A stretch of 64,000 nucleotides of DNA from Catonia carolina (Eukaryota; Arthropoda; Insecta; Hemiptera; Achilidae). This document shows positions 1 through 11,300 of the stretch, one piece after another. Made by a program: the position numbers and the translations under genes. The notes under the pieces are model-generated. The model worked only from the letters and a program-made list of their open reading frames with translations, was not told where the DNA came from and did no database searches. The DNA lies in the NCBI GenBank assembly GCA_035578175.1, contig JAQMRL010000001.1, positions 375,849,220-375,913,219 on the forward strand, given 5' to 3'. Position 1 is the stretch's first letter, and every line of letters starts with the position of its first letter.

Positions 1-91
1 ACCTACAGCTTTCTAACATTTTTTATGTGCAATGCAACGCTAAGTTAAGTAGCAATTAGTGATTTTTTTTATGTTTTTTATAGCTAAGAAT

Positions 92-1702
92 TGTAACACC
101 TGTAATTTCTGATTACAGATTGTTACGTGTTTTAGGGTTTTGTCGGCGTAATTTGTTGTGTTGGTTTCTTTTAACTGTTTTGCTGGTGATGTAGAACTGC
201 TTGCCGTCCGGTGGCGCGCTCTTCGTTTCTCCTACGAACTGTTTCTGCCCCTCGTGACAAGCTGCCTTCATGGTTGGCCTGGCTGCACTCTCTGACGTTG
301 CTTCCCCGAGATATACGATACTGTCACCCTTAGTTGATTTTTCTTAATGTTTTTCCTGTTACAAGAAGAGACGAGTTATTGTAGTTAAAGTGAAAGGTCG
401 GTCTTGCCTGCGTTGCGATTCCGTACCTAATTTATAATTTATACTTTTGGTGAAAAGTTTTTTTTAATATTTGTAAATGTTTATTTTATTTAAAGATGGT
501 TTGTACTGACAGTTTTATTATGTTAAATATGACTTTGTTATTATGTGTATTCTGCTGTTTTCTACGCCGTTTTGCAGTATTAATCATATTGTTTTTCCGT
601 GTTATAAACTTTGAAAATGTGAATTGATTATGTCGCCCAAATTAAAGTTTGAATTATGTTTGTACTCATTAAAACTCTTAGTGCTGGTTTGGAGTACAGG
701 GTTCGGGATAATATGTCCTGACGACCTTACAACAAGAATATCCGAGTCTCATTGTATGCCACCTCGAGATTTAGATGGCCAATTGGATTTGTGAGTTTTT
801 TTTAACAGCATAAGCATTAAGGACACAAGGTATGTGAACATCCAATTTTATTTTACGAAGTCCTCAGTTTAAGCCGACTGTGATTCAGTGAAATCGACCA
901 AATTTTTTAATGGAAAGATTCAGCACATTTGTAACTATTATAAAATTTGCTTGTATGGAACAGGAAAATCTTTGTCTGGACATTAAATATTTTCTTTAGT
1001 TTTTCATGTCAATTCCTAATTAGAAACCGACTAATTTTAATAAAATTTAAATATTTTCTTTAGCACAACAGAATGTAACATCAAGTTAATACCTTTTAAA
1101 GAAATTTAAATAACTAGCTAAGATCTAGTTTTTTTTTTAAATTTATATGTAAATCTAAGTAAACTTGTTTTTTTTACTCTTTTCAACAACTTCATAATTG
1201 AGTTAATACCTAAATTTTTTTATTTATATTTATGTGGTTATTTTTTTTGGAAATTAAATTTAAAAAAGTGGCTAAGCCACCGGTAAACCTAATTAAATAT
1301 ATATATAAATATATCTATATATGTTGGCCAACAATAATTTATGATTATTAATCTGTATAAACGCAATATTGTAACACATTGTTAATTTGTTAATTTTGAA
1401 TTAGCCTTTCGGCAAATACTTATTCATTGTGCTTGATTGCTGTGCACTTTATTATAAAATTGTTCTTCCTGTACTAGATGAACTATTTTTGGTAATTATC
1501 ATAATTTATGCTAGTCTTATTCGATTATTAATTAAATTTGTTTACAACCTACTATAAATGATTTTTATTATTCACTTATGCAACGATCCATGTGTTTTTG
1601 TTTTGTGCTTCTTAAAGTTTTTTTATTTGTTAACACCCTGTCCAACCTGTCGTATTATATTTTTGGCCGTGTGTGTTACCGGCGGCGATAGGGGTGATTA
1701 CA
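92..1702 (+). repeat. 5' LTR (1611 bp)
   Basis: Starts TGTAACACC and ends GTGATTACA. It matches 4183-5793 at the same length, with substitutions seen in the T-runs near 350 and 475. Such a long LTR is unusual for an insect element. No open frame of note lies inside it. Confidence 0.9.
93..126 (+). other. Terminal hairpin at the LTR start
   Basis: The first bases of the LTR fold on themselves. GTAACA (93-98) pairs with TGTTAC (121-126), and inside it CTGTAAT (100-106) pairs with ATTACAG (112-118) around a 5-base loop. The same hairpin recurs in the right LTR at 4184-4217. It may be an integrase recognition or transcript structure; its function is unknown. Confidence 0.7.
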
Positions 1703-1704
1703 AA

Positions 1705-1720
1705 TTGGTAGCAGCTGCGT
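1705..1720 (+). other. Candidate primer-binding site
   Basis: Just after the left LTR the sequence reads TTGGTAGCAGCTGCG. It begins with the TGG complementary to a tRNA CCA end and sits 2-3 bases inside the LTR boundary, as expected for a primer-binding site. I could not assign the tRNA. Confidence 0.5.
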
Positions 1721-1725
1721 GGTTT

Positions 1726-1759
1726 ATTTGGACCATTTGGTTGGTGCAGTGGTCCAAAT
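1726..1759 (+). other. Stem-loop downstream of the primer-binding site
   Basis: ATTTGGACCA (1726-1735) and TGGTCCAAAT (1750-1759) form a perfect 10-bp stem with a 14-base loop just inside the leader. Position and strength would suit an RNA packaging or dimerisation signal in an element that codes for nothing; that role is inferred. Confidence 0.6.
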
Positions 1760-2438
1760 TGCTGTCCTGTTGGTGACAGTCTTGGGTTTGTGGTGTCAGG
1801 CGTCTGACCTTTGATGTTTTTTGTGGCGTGTTGTGCCCTTAACATCACGGTCAGTGTTTTCAGGCATGTTTGTGCCTATGAGACCTCCGCGGTGGTGCAG
1901 TGGTCTTGTTTGTTGTTTTTTTTGGTTGCCTGTCACTGTGTGTGACGTTGTGTGTGTATGCGTTTGGTACACACACGTTTGTTAATTATTTAAAAAAAAA
2001 AACTCTTGTTAATCGTTGCATAGTGAAGTAATATCAAAGATAAATATTGTTATATATTTAACATTTTCAGCTCTTGGGATGCTAAATTTTTTTGTTTTCT
2101 TTGCTTGTCAGTATATTTATTTTTATAAACTTTGAGAGTGTTGTCAGGCAGTCATGGGGTCAGCTGTTGCAATGTTTATATTGTCTGTTTTGTATAGGTC
2201 ATCCTGTTTGGAATTATGTAGGGGTACTTGTGTTGATATGTCTCGGTGTCGAAAATGATATCAAGATGGGTTTTTGCCCAGATTTCGATATCGGCCGCTG
2301 TATGCTACGTTTATTTCTTAGTATGTTGTAAAGTTGTTGACCTTGTGTTTTGTTTTGCAGATCTGACGGTGAATTGTCGTCCCTTTACTACTAGTTTTTT
2401 TGACGTTTTTGTTAGTGCCTTTTGTTACTGTCACTGAC

Positions 2439-2463
2439 TGTGTGTGTGTGTGTGTGTGTGTGC

Positions 2464-2504
<41 letters not shown>

Positions 2505-2508
2505 TGTG
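2439..2508 (+). repeat. GT microsatellite inside the LARD-like internal domain
   Basis: A run of about 35 GT/GC dinucleotides. Open frames across it on both strands are repeat artefacts of Cys/Val or Thr/His codons. Confidence 0.9.
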
Positions 2509-3799
2509 CAGTAATCAATTGGTTTTTCTTTAAACTTTTGCTTACGTTGTGTTATTACCTGATGCCTTTTGTAACTATTGTTTTGTCGCTAATTTTTTTG
2601 TGTTCCTGATAAAAGTTTTTAGAGTTTGGCGTTAGCGATTTTGTGATGTTTCAGATTTTATGGATGTATCGCTAATGTTCCTGCTTAGTCATTTTTAGAG
2701 TCACCGATTAATAAATTTTTTTTTTGAAATGTTATCTTTGATTTGTTGTGAATGGTGAAAATTTTTGACGATTTGATTTACTATGTGCCTGCAGTTTGGT
2801 GTAAATTTATGTTTATTTACAGGTGTTATGATGACGATGTTGTTAATTATTTGCTTTTGTTGAACACGGACCAAGCCTGTGTTGAAGGTTGGTGTCGTCG
2901 TTCGATTTGGTGTAGTTGGGTAGGTGCTCGATGTTTCGTTCTGTTTTAGTGTTGTTGTGTTTCGTGATTTCGAATTTTTATTTTCTGCTTCTGTTGTTCG
3001 GCTTGCTTATGGTCTGGTGGTGAAGTGCGGCTGTCGCTATTGGCGAGTTTGGTTTCCCCTTGTTGTTGGTGACCAATTGTTGGTCGACCAAATCCCTTTC
3101 CCCTGCTGTTAGTCCCTAGTGACTCCCTCCCTTTTCCCTTAATCCCTCTTCGCCATTCCGGTACCTGTTTAGTTTCTATGGCCTTATTGTTTCGATTTCT
3201 CTTACCTCGCTTCAGTTAGCTGCTTGTCTTTACTGATGTTGCTTCGAGCTACCTTTTGTTTGTGCATACCACTTAGGTTTGGCGGTTGTGCCGTGTAGTG
3301 GTACTCAGTTTTCTTGTGACGTGGTGATAGTTTTGATCGCACTTACTCTTCTTGGTTTTTTCTTCCCTCCCCCTTTTCCAAAACCATACCCTCCTTTTAC
3401 ACCTTTGTCCCTGAGTTGGTTGCCCTGTGTGGGTGTTGTAATTTCCCCTTTCAGGTTGTCCGTGTCCCGACTCCTGATCCCCTTACCCTGTACCTTTTTT
3501 TTTACCCTTGGTGGTATTTCCTTTTGGACGAGCGAGGGAGGCGTCCTTAACTTCTCCCGGTGTTGTGGGTTGTCTTTTGCTTCATGCATCCCCACTCTCA
3601 GGTGTTTCGAGGATCTGTCCTCGTACCCTGTTCTACGTCTCTGTGCCTTGGTGCGTCATTGGTCTTTGACTGATTTTGTTGTTTTGCTTTTGGTTTTGGA
3701 GTTTCTCGATCTTGTCTTGGCTGTTTGGTGGTATCGGAGCTGTTGTATGGGCAACAACTTCCGGTATCACCGTGGCGTTGTGGAGAGGGGTGCTCGGGG

Positions 3800-4012
3800 G
3801 ACTTTCCTTAGTTGGACGGTCTTTTGAGTACTCTTTCTCGGAGATGCGGTGTCATGGTGCCTGTCCTTAGTTGGGTGGGCGCTATCGGCGCTGCTTCTCG
3901 GAGAGAGGGTTTGAGAATCTCTTTCCTTAATTGGACGGAGATTTCCTTACCTGATCTCGTTTGTTCGCTGGTTCTTCTGCGTCTCCGTGCGTCTTCCCTT
4001 AGCTGGGTGGAT
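3800..4012 (+). repeat. Degenerate ~60-bp minisatellite in the internal domain
   Basis: The motif CCTTAGTTGG followed by (G/A)(C/T)GG recurs at 3806, 3865, 3925 and 3997, spaced 59, 60 and 72 bases. Between copies a second motif, TTCTCGGAGA, also recurs. The array lies in the GC-richer 3' third of the internal domain. An even older unit may start near 3735. Confidence 0.65.
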
Positions 4013-4170
4013 AGCGGTGGGGAGGCGGTGGTTCCGGCGTCCAAAATTTTTTTCGGATCTGCGTCAAAGTTTTAAGTTCTTGTTGTTTCGTTGTCCTGTT
4101 CGCAAGTCATTCGTCGTCTTTCCCCTCGGCTTGGCCAAACAAAGCCTGTTCTTGGTTTTGTTTGCCCTTG

Positions 4171-4180
4171 GCGGGGGGAG
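4171..4180 (+). other. Polypurine tract of the LARD-like element
   Basis: GCGGGGGGAG ends two bases before the right LTR start at 4183, the usual position of the plus-strand primer in LTR retrotransposons. Confidence 0.7.
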
Positions 4181-4182
4181 TC

Positions 4183-5793
4183 TGTAACACCTGTAATTTC
4201 TGATTACAGATTGTTACGTGTTTTAGGGTTTTGTCGGCGTAATTTGTTGTGTTGGTTTCTTTTAACTGTTTTGCTGGTGATGTAGAACTGCTTGCCGTCC
4301 GGTGGCGCGCTCTTCGTTTCTCCTACGAACTGTTTCTGCCCCTCGTGACAAGCTGCCTTCATGGTTGGCCTGGCTGCACTCTCTGACGTTGCTTCCCCGA
4401 GATATACGATACTGTCACCCTTAGTTGAATTTTCTTAATGTTTTTCCTGTTACAAGAAGAGACGAGTTATTGTAGTTAAAGTGAAAGGTCGGTCTTGCCT
4501 GCGTTGCGATTCCGTACCTAATTTATAATTTATACTTTTGGTGAAAAGTTTTTTTTTATATTTGTAAATGTTTATTTTATTTAAAGATGGTTTGTACTGA
4601 CAGTTTTATTATGTTAAATATGACTTTGTTATTATGTGTATTCTGCTGTTTTCTACGCCGTTTTGCAGTATTAATCATATTGTTTTTCCGTGTTATAAAC
4701 TTTGAAAATGTGAATTGATTATGTCGCCCAAATTAAAGTTTGAATTATGTTTGTACTCATTAAAACTCTTAGTGCTGGTTTGGAGTACAGGGTTCGGGAT
4801 AATATGTCCTGACGACCTTACAACAAGAATATCCGAGTCTCATTGTATGCCACCTCGAGATTTAGATGGCCAATTGGATTTGTGAGTTTTTTTTAACAGC
4901 ATAAGCATTAAGGACACAAGGTATGTGAACATCCAATTTTATTTTACGAAGTCCTCAGTTTAAGCCGACTGTGATTCAGTGAAATCGACCAAATTTTTTA
5001 ATGGAAAGATTCAGCACATTTGTAACTATTATAAAATTTGCTTGTATGGAACAGGAAAATCTTTGTCTGGACATTAAATATTTTCTTTAGTTTTTCATGT
5101 CAATTCCTAATTAGAAACCGACTAATTTTAATAAAATTTAAATATTTTCTTTAGCACAACAGAATGTAACATCAAGTTAATACCTTTTAAAGAAATTTAA
5201 ATAACTAGCTAAGATCTAGTTTTTTTTTTAAATTTATATGTAAATCTAAGTAAACTTGTTTTTTTTACTCTTTTCAACAACTTCATAATTGAGTTAATAC
5301 CTAAATTTTTTTATTTATATTTATGTGGTTATTTTTTTTGGAAATTAAATTTAAAAAAGTGGCTAAGCCACCGGTAAACCTAATTAAATATATATATAAA
5401 TATATCTATATATGTTGGCCAACAATAATTTATGATTATTAATCTGTATAAACGCAATATTGTAACACATTGTTAATTTGTTAATTTTGAATTAGCCTTT
5501 CGGCAAATACTTATTCATTGTGCTTGATTGCTGTGCACTTTATTATAAAATTGTTCTTCCTGTACTAGATGAACTATTTTTGGTAATTATCATAATTTAT
5601 GCTAGTCTTATTCGATTATTAATTAAATTTGTTTACAACCTACTATAAATGATTTTTATTATTCACTTATGCAACGATCCATGTGTTTTTGTTTTGTGCT
5701 TCTTAAAGTTTTTTTATTTGTTAACACCCTGTCCAACCTGTCGTATTATATTTTTGGCCGTGTGTGTTACCGGCGGCGATAGGGGTGATTACA
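4183..5793 (+). repeat. 3' LTR (1611 bp)
   Basis: Near-identical copy of 92-1702, followed by the GAAT target duplication at 5794-5797. Confidence 0.9.
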
Positions 5794-6164
5794 GAATACT
5801 CTTGATCAAGTTACCTTTCATACAAAAAAATCAAAAGCAAAATCGGTTCATCCATTTGGTAACTACAGTGCCATAGATACACACGTTAAACTTATAACAC
5901 CCCTCTTTTACTGTCACGCGTTATAAATATGAAATAAGACTATAAGTTTTAATGTAATTGTAAAATTGGTTATTAAGAATAAGTTAGTATTATTGGGTAA
6001 ATAAATCTACAGAGGTCAGCTAGTACAGTTTTAAGTTTAAGTAGTGTTTTCTGTTATTATTTTTATTCTAATAAATATCATTATTTAAAACAACTATATT
6101 GGTATTACTGGTTGTCTATGTTAATTTGCAGTACAGCTATTTTAAAGGAAAACCTGCTAATTAT
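5794..6164. other. Flank between the LARD-like element and the first Helentron-like copy
   Basis: AT-rich sequence continuing the pre-insertion site interrupted at 91. A stretch at 5840-5890 (AATCGGTTCATCCATTTGG and onward) resembles the ends of many insect repeats, but I cannot name the family. No coding signal seen. Confidence 0.5.
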
Positions 6165-8248
6165 TTTTACTTTCTCTTGCCTATATGAATATATAGGAAG
6201 GAAAGTATTGTTTTCATGTCGATTTTTCGAAATCCAGTTTTCACCGGATCTATACGTTTTCAGACCCCCTGAACCCAAAAAACATGTTTTTAGCGATTGG
6301 TCTGTTTGTGTGTGTGTGTGTGTGTGTGTAGATGTGTGTGTGTGTGTGTGCGCGCGTACAAAATATCTCAAGAACGGAACATTGTACGAACTTGAAACTT
6401 GAAACTTAAGTTACATACCACTACCGGATCCGACATGAACATTTTCATCAAAATCGGTCAACCGGAAGTAGTATGAGGAGGTAACATGCAAACCGTGTTT
6501 GTCACAATAATGTCATTTTACACTAAGACCAAAAAACTGTTGTTTTGATTTTACTGCAGATTTAATACGGGGTTTAGCTACCAGCATTTAAAGAATGATA
6601 AAAAACGCTAAATAAACAATTTTTGAAAATATTGATGTGGGAAAAGTGTTCAAAAACATTATTTTAAATTTGGACAAAACACGTTCTGCATGAAAGTAAT
6701 GGACATAACTTGGTTTGAGTGGAAATTATGTAGACAACGTTTTTTTGTAATGGACTTATTTATTATTTTAAGACAGTATAAAAATTTAAAGTTACTTATA
6801 ATTCATAAAAATTATAAGAAGACATATTGAAAGTAATTAATAATAAATATTAAAAAATGATACACTAAAAACATGATATTATATAATGAATTTTTATGAT
6901 AATTTTTTATATGATATATTAAAAAATGATATACTGAATGTAGGCTACCTATTAAAAAATTATTAAACATATTATACGAAGTCTTATAATAAAAATAATA
7001 AAAGTAATAATGATTCAAAAGTTTAAATCCGAATATCACATCTTTCTTCTTCAAGACAGTCACAGAAGATGGCCTGTGCTTCACACTTTGCTGACAGCTC
7101 TTCGAATATCAATGATGAATACCATTTAAGGCGGTGATCAGATGATGTTACCCAGTCATCACCAAACATCTTTTTCAATAATTAATCTATATAACTTTTT
7201 TTTCACTAAACAATTTAAGCAAAGTCTTGCCTTTAAATTCAACTGTTGAGAAATGGTTGTACAGTGTGGATGATACCTCAACACTATTAATAGACTGGTA
7301 AAAGTGTGAAATAATGAGAATGCATTCCACACAGCTGATTGGTAGACTGAAGCGCTCTTATTGGTCAGATGGACAAAACACTTTTTGACTGAATCTTGAT
7401 GATGGACAAAACATGTTCTGCACAAAACAGTAATTTTTAATATGCTTTTAACATTGGACAAAATTTTATTTGATTGAAAACACAGCTAAATATAATGTAT
7501 TTCATGCAGGAGAATGCAATGGCGGCCCTAACTCAATTTTTAATTTTTTGTGACAAAACACGTTTTGCATGTTACCTCCTCGTATTTATTCGTATAATTT
7601 TTCACTTTTTTGCGATTTTCTAAAAAACTGGTCGTACGATTTTTTTTAAAATCGCCTGGTTTACTCAATTTTTTATTCTCTACAAGATAGGGTAGGCGCC
7701 ATGTTTGCTGAAATTCTGCGTGAGGCTGTTTTTACGTAAAAACGTTGTTTTTTTAAGATTGCGACTTTAATATGCATTTTACCGCAAAACGTTATATAAT
7801 AAAAGTTGTAGAGAATGTAAAATTCTACAACTTTTATATCAAACATTTTTTTGTATAACGCTTAGTTTAGCGGTAATTAGCGATTATCTGTTTTTTTCTC
7901 ACGAAAACGTGTGAAAAATCGATTTTTCTAAGATTTAGGCTTTAGTATGCATTTTACGACAAAAGTGTACATAATTAAATTTATAGGAAATTAAAAGATC
8001 TACAACTTTTATTTAGAGCATTTTTCTCTACAAAGCCTAGTTTAGCGTAAAAGTGTGATTTTCATTTTTTTAAAGCCAAAATGAGTTCGATTTTCATTTT
8101 GCGTCATTCACTCATGATTAAAATAAGGTTATGTTTTTGAGGTTAGTTTTTTGTTTATTTCTAATATTTTATTAATAATGTTAGGTTTATTATTAATTAT
8201 TTGCATTGGCAAGAGAAAGTTATGCGAGTGTTTCACACCAGATTTTTT
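6165..8248 (+). mobile_element. Helentron-like non-autonomous element (HINE), copy 1, with nested insertion
   Basis: Begins TTTTACTTTCTCTTGCC and ends GGCAAGAGAAAGT followed by a GTGTGA/TCACAC-type hairpin and CAGATTTTT. The shared ACTTTCTCTTGCC and its reverse complement are subterminal inverted repeats. Near the 5' end are an imperfect hairpin (CCTATAT/ATATAGG) and a GT microsatellite (6305-6350). This layout (subterminal repeats, internal microsatellite, 3' hairpin, T-rich termini) matches Helentron-associated elements such as DINE-1. No Rep/helicase is encoded. A separate element sits inside it at 6475-7581. The 3' end lies about 10 bases upstream of a cathepsin B splice acceptor. Confidence 0.65.
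6475..7581. mobile_element. TIR DNA transposon derivative nested in the HINE (4-bp duplication)
   Basis: Terminal inverted repeats of about 32 bp start GAGGAGGTAACATGCAAA and are mirrored at 7550-7581. GTAT flanks both sides (6471-6474, 7582-7585). The 1.1-kb interior is AT-rich and has no recognisable transposase. A piece of the TIR, GACAAAACACGTTCTGCATG, recurs inside near 6673, with diverged versions near 7370, 7401 and 7451. The 4-bp duplication and GAGG start recall Sola-type elements, but the superfamily is not proven. Confidence 0.6.
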
Positions 8249-8258
8249 TCTTTATTAG

Positions 8259-8385
8259 GGCTGTCAACCATACGGAATTAAACCATGCTCAACTTGCAGA
8301 GATGATGCCGATACACCAAAATGTGTAAAAAATAAATGTACTAACAGATCATACAAGAAGAAATTCAGAGCTGACCTTCATAAGG
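8259..8385 (+). CDS. Cathepsin B-like copy A, occluding-loop exon
   Basis: Acceptor TTTATTAG precedes GGC; donor GTAAAT follows at 8386. It codes GCQPYGIKPC, then a Cys-rich loop with DTPKC, ending in a split Gly codon. The equivalent exon of the third copy (61319-61442) has the same boundaries and phase. Confidence 0.85.
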
Positions 8386-11300
8386 GTAAATTATTTTAAC
8401 TTGTTTAATGCTCTACTTTTTTATGTGCCAATACCAAAAACAATAATAACAGTACCAATATTACATCAGTATTAGCAGGATATAGTGTGGGGAGGGTACT
8501 AGAAACTAATTTAAAGGGACAAGGTACCTTCAGTTTAGCATTAAATACATTTAAAAATTTTTTTGAAACTTCTATATTTTCTGAATTTGGTGACATGGAA
8601 GTTAGTTGTTATATGGTTAGATAACAATGAAAATCTTTACCACACATCGTGCAACATTTTATATTTTCAAGGAAAATATATATTTTTGAAACTTCAGTAT
8701 TTTGGATAGATACATAGAAAGTAGATGATTTTTTTCAATTTGTAGGCAAAAATGTGAACCATGTATCCATTAGGAGATAAAGTAAACTGCAGCATTTAGT
8801 TTGTTGTACAAGATAATAATACTATAAGTCTATTAAATTGTTCAGGTTTATTAAATACATTGGCATAATATATTATGTCACACCCCAAAATTTTCGACGA
8901 TGAAAGAGTTCTATTATTACATTGTCTACAATTATTTTCGATCTGACAGAAAAATGATCAAAGAAAGCTATAACTTTAGATTTTTTAGTGGAAATTGTTA
9001 AATTATAGACAATCTTTTACTCCCTTTAGGAGTTCATGTACTGCACGCCTTGCAGTTTCCTCACTATCAGAAATGATAACTTGGGTGTCAGCAAAAATGA
9101 AAATTTGGATACTTTTTGCAACTCTGAAGTCCAAGGTATAAAGTGTTTAATCCACTTGCTTAGCACATCATCTAAAAACAAATTAAATAATTTCAGGGAC
9201 AGGCTGCATCTCTGTCTTAAACCTCAGTTTTTAAACCTTTTTCTTCTTCTCTTCTCAGCATAGGCTAGTTACCCTGTTCCAGCATCAAAATGTCCTTGTA
9301 GGAAAGCTGCGGATATAAAAAAAATCATTTCATGAGACATGTCTCATGAAATTGATTAAATTATTAAAAAAGCCTTACCTTTGACTTATGGCAAAAACCA
9401 TTTGTGATTTCTGTATTATACTCTTTAAGAGGAATCAAATGACACTATTTTTGTTTCCAAATTCCGACTTGATTTCTTGGGTTCTGGATTGGGCCACTTT
9501 CAGTGGAAACCGGAACTTTAAACCCAATTTAGGCCCACTAACTTTTTGCGTAGATTACGAATTCGAAAACCGTTTGTTGCTATCTCTTGTAGTTTCTGAC
9601 TGATTTCTTGACTTCCGGTCAAAACCGAAACTTTAAACCCAATAATTCCTGTATCTACTCTTCAAGAGGAATAAAATTTTCGATCTGACAGAATGTTTAT
9701 TTATCTATTTTCCTTTTTGAATTCCGACTTTGATTTCTTAACTTTCAGTCGAAACCGGAACTTCAAACCCAATTTAGGCCCACCAACTTTTTGTGTAAAT
9801 TACGAATCTGAAAATAATTTGTTGCTAGTTTCTGACATCTGGGTGTGACGGATAGACAAAGGAAAATGATAGAAGACAATTTCAAAAATTGCCACAAATA
9901 AACTATTTTCAATGTTCCCAAGCTTCTCTTTCCTTCAGTCTTGTATTCCAGAACCATTTTTGGAATTACATCTCCCAGCGTTTTTTGAAGGTACTCCATC
10001 TATTTACTGCGGTAATAGCAGATTTTCTCATTTACACTTAGTCTGCAGCTCTTTCCTTACACCCCAGTAACAAATTCTGCCCTCCTTCATAGAAAATGCA
10101 TCTCTGTAGCTTCTAATTTCTGTCTCTTTTTTCCTGTAAGAGCCCAAGTTTCACTGCCATAAAAAAGTGTCAGAACTACTATAATTCCATAAGATCTCAT
10201 TAGCTATGTTTGTGAGCTCTATTCCTTAGCGTACTTGCAATTATTCTGTGTATTCTTTGGGAATGATTAATCTTTTGTCAACATCAAGCTCTCTGTCAAA
10301 ACCATATGGCAGTACAAGTATAATTAAATGTTCTGAACTATTTAAACAGATAGTTATTAATCACACAATCTAGGGTCTTACAGGATCCCTTCCTACAAAA
10401 GCTACTACTTTTGTTTTTGTGCTAAATATACACAGGTTGCACTTACTGCATAAATTATTATAGAAAAGAAAATGGCTCTCTGAAGCTTCGCTTCTGACTC
10501 GGCAATTAAAACTTGATCACCTGAGTTTTTGAACCTTTCTACCTAAACACTAGAGAATCTATTTCAAGCATTATATTCTTACTGAAAGCTTAGAAGATAT
10601 TTAACTTAAATATTTTTATTGAAGTAAAAAAAAAAAAAACAATACCGTACTCAAAAAAGTATTACAAATTATTCTTTTGTTTACACAGGTCAAAGATATT
10701 ATGGTGTTCCTCAAAATGTCACACTTATTCAAGCAGAGATTATAAAAAACGGCCCTGTCATAGCAGGATTTGAAGTATTTGAAGATTTTATGAGCTATAA
10801 AAAAGGTAGGTACCAATAAGTAATAATTTTTATAATAATTTCTCTAAAAACAAGTAACATGGAATATCATTAGATAAAATTTCCTAACAAGTAGTCAAAT
10901 TTGATAGGATTTGTTGTATGGAGCAGAGGTTTGGATAATTAAAGTTTGAAACATCAATATTATATTGACATATTTAAAAAGCTTCATGTAATATAAACAG
11001 TACAAAGAACAAATCAGGAAGTGTTGCAGATTGCTCATGCAGTGAGGGCATTTTTTAATATTGTTTAATCCAGAATTTGGTATACTTGGGACATGTTCTT
11101 CAAGATGACAATTTATAAACAGCACCAGATTGTATTCAAATGGAAAAAATTGAAGGTCAGAATGGTATTGGTATGTGACAAATATCCTGGCTGAGGAACA
11201 TAAGGGACTATCTTCTTCTTCTTTAGGTTCCTATTTGTTCCAGATGTTGGCCGCCGTATTAATAATCTGAACCTTATCCATTGCTGCTCGAAAAAGTACT

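Larger units (their letters stand above)
92..5793 (+). mobile_element. Young non-autonomous LTR retrotransposon (LARD-like), no gag or pol
   Basis: Two direct repeats of 1611 bp (92-1702 and 4183-5793) both begin TGTAAC and end TTACA. They flank a 2480-bp internal region. A 4-bp duplication GAAT lies at 88-91 and 5794-5797. Reading the two LTRs side by side I found only two substitutions, so the insertion is recent. A TGG-starting primer-binding-like site follows the left LTR and a G-rich purine tract (4171-4180) precedes the right LTR, which sets the + orientation. The internal domain has no gag, protease, RT or integrase motif in any frame. Its longest ORF (3279-3827, 182 codons) is T-rich, low in complexity and unrecognised. 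The 4-bp target duplication suits a gypsy-type integrase acting in trans; that assignment is inference. Confidence 0.88.

Noticed and set aside
3279..3827. 182-codon + strand ORF in the LARD-like interior
   Set aside because: T-rich, low complexity, no domain, and its reverse strand is equally open. It looks like composition, not a gene.
6165..8248. Ordinary Helitron instead of Helentron-like
   Set aside because: There is no TC 5' end with a CTRR 3' end after the hairpin; subterminal inverted repeats and the microsatellite favour HINE/DINE-1 structure.
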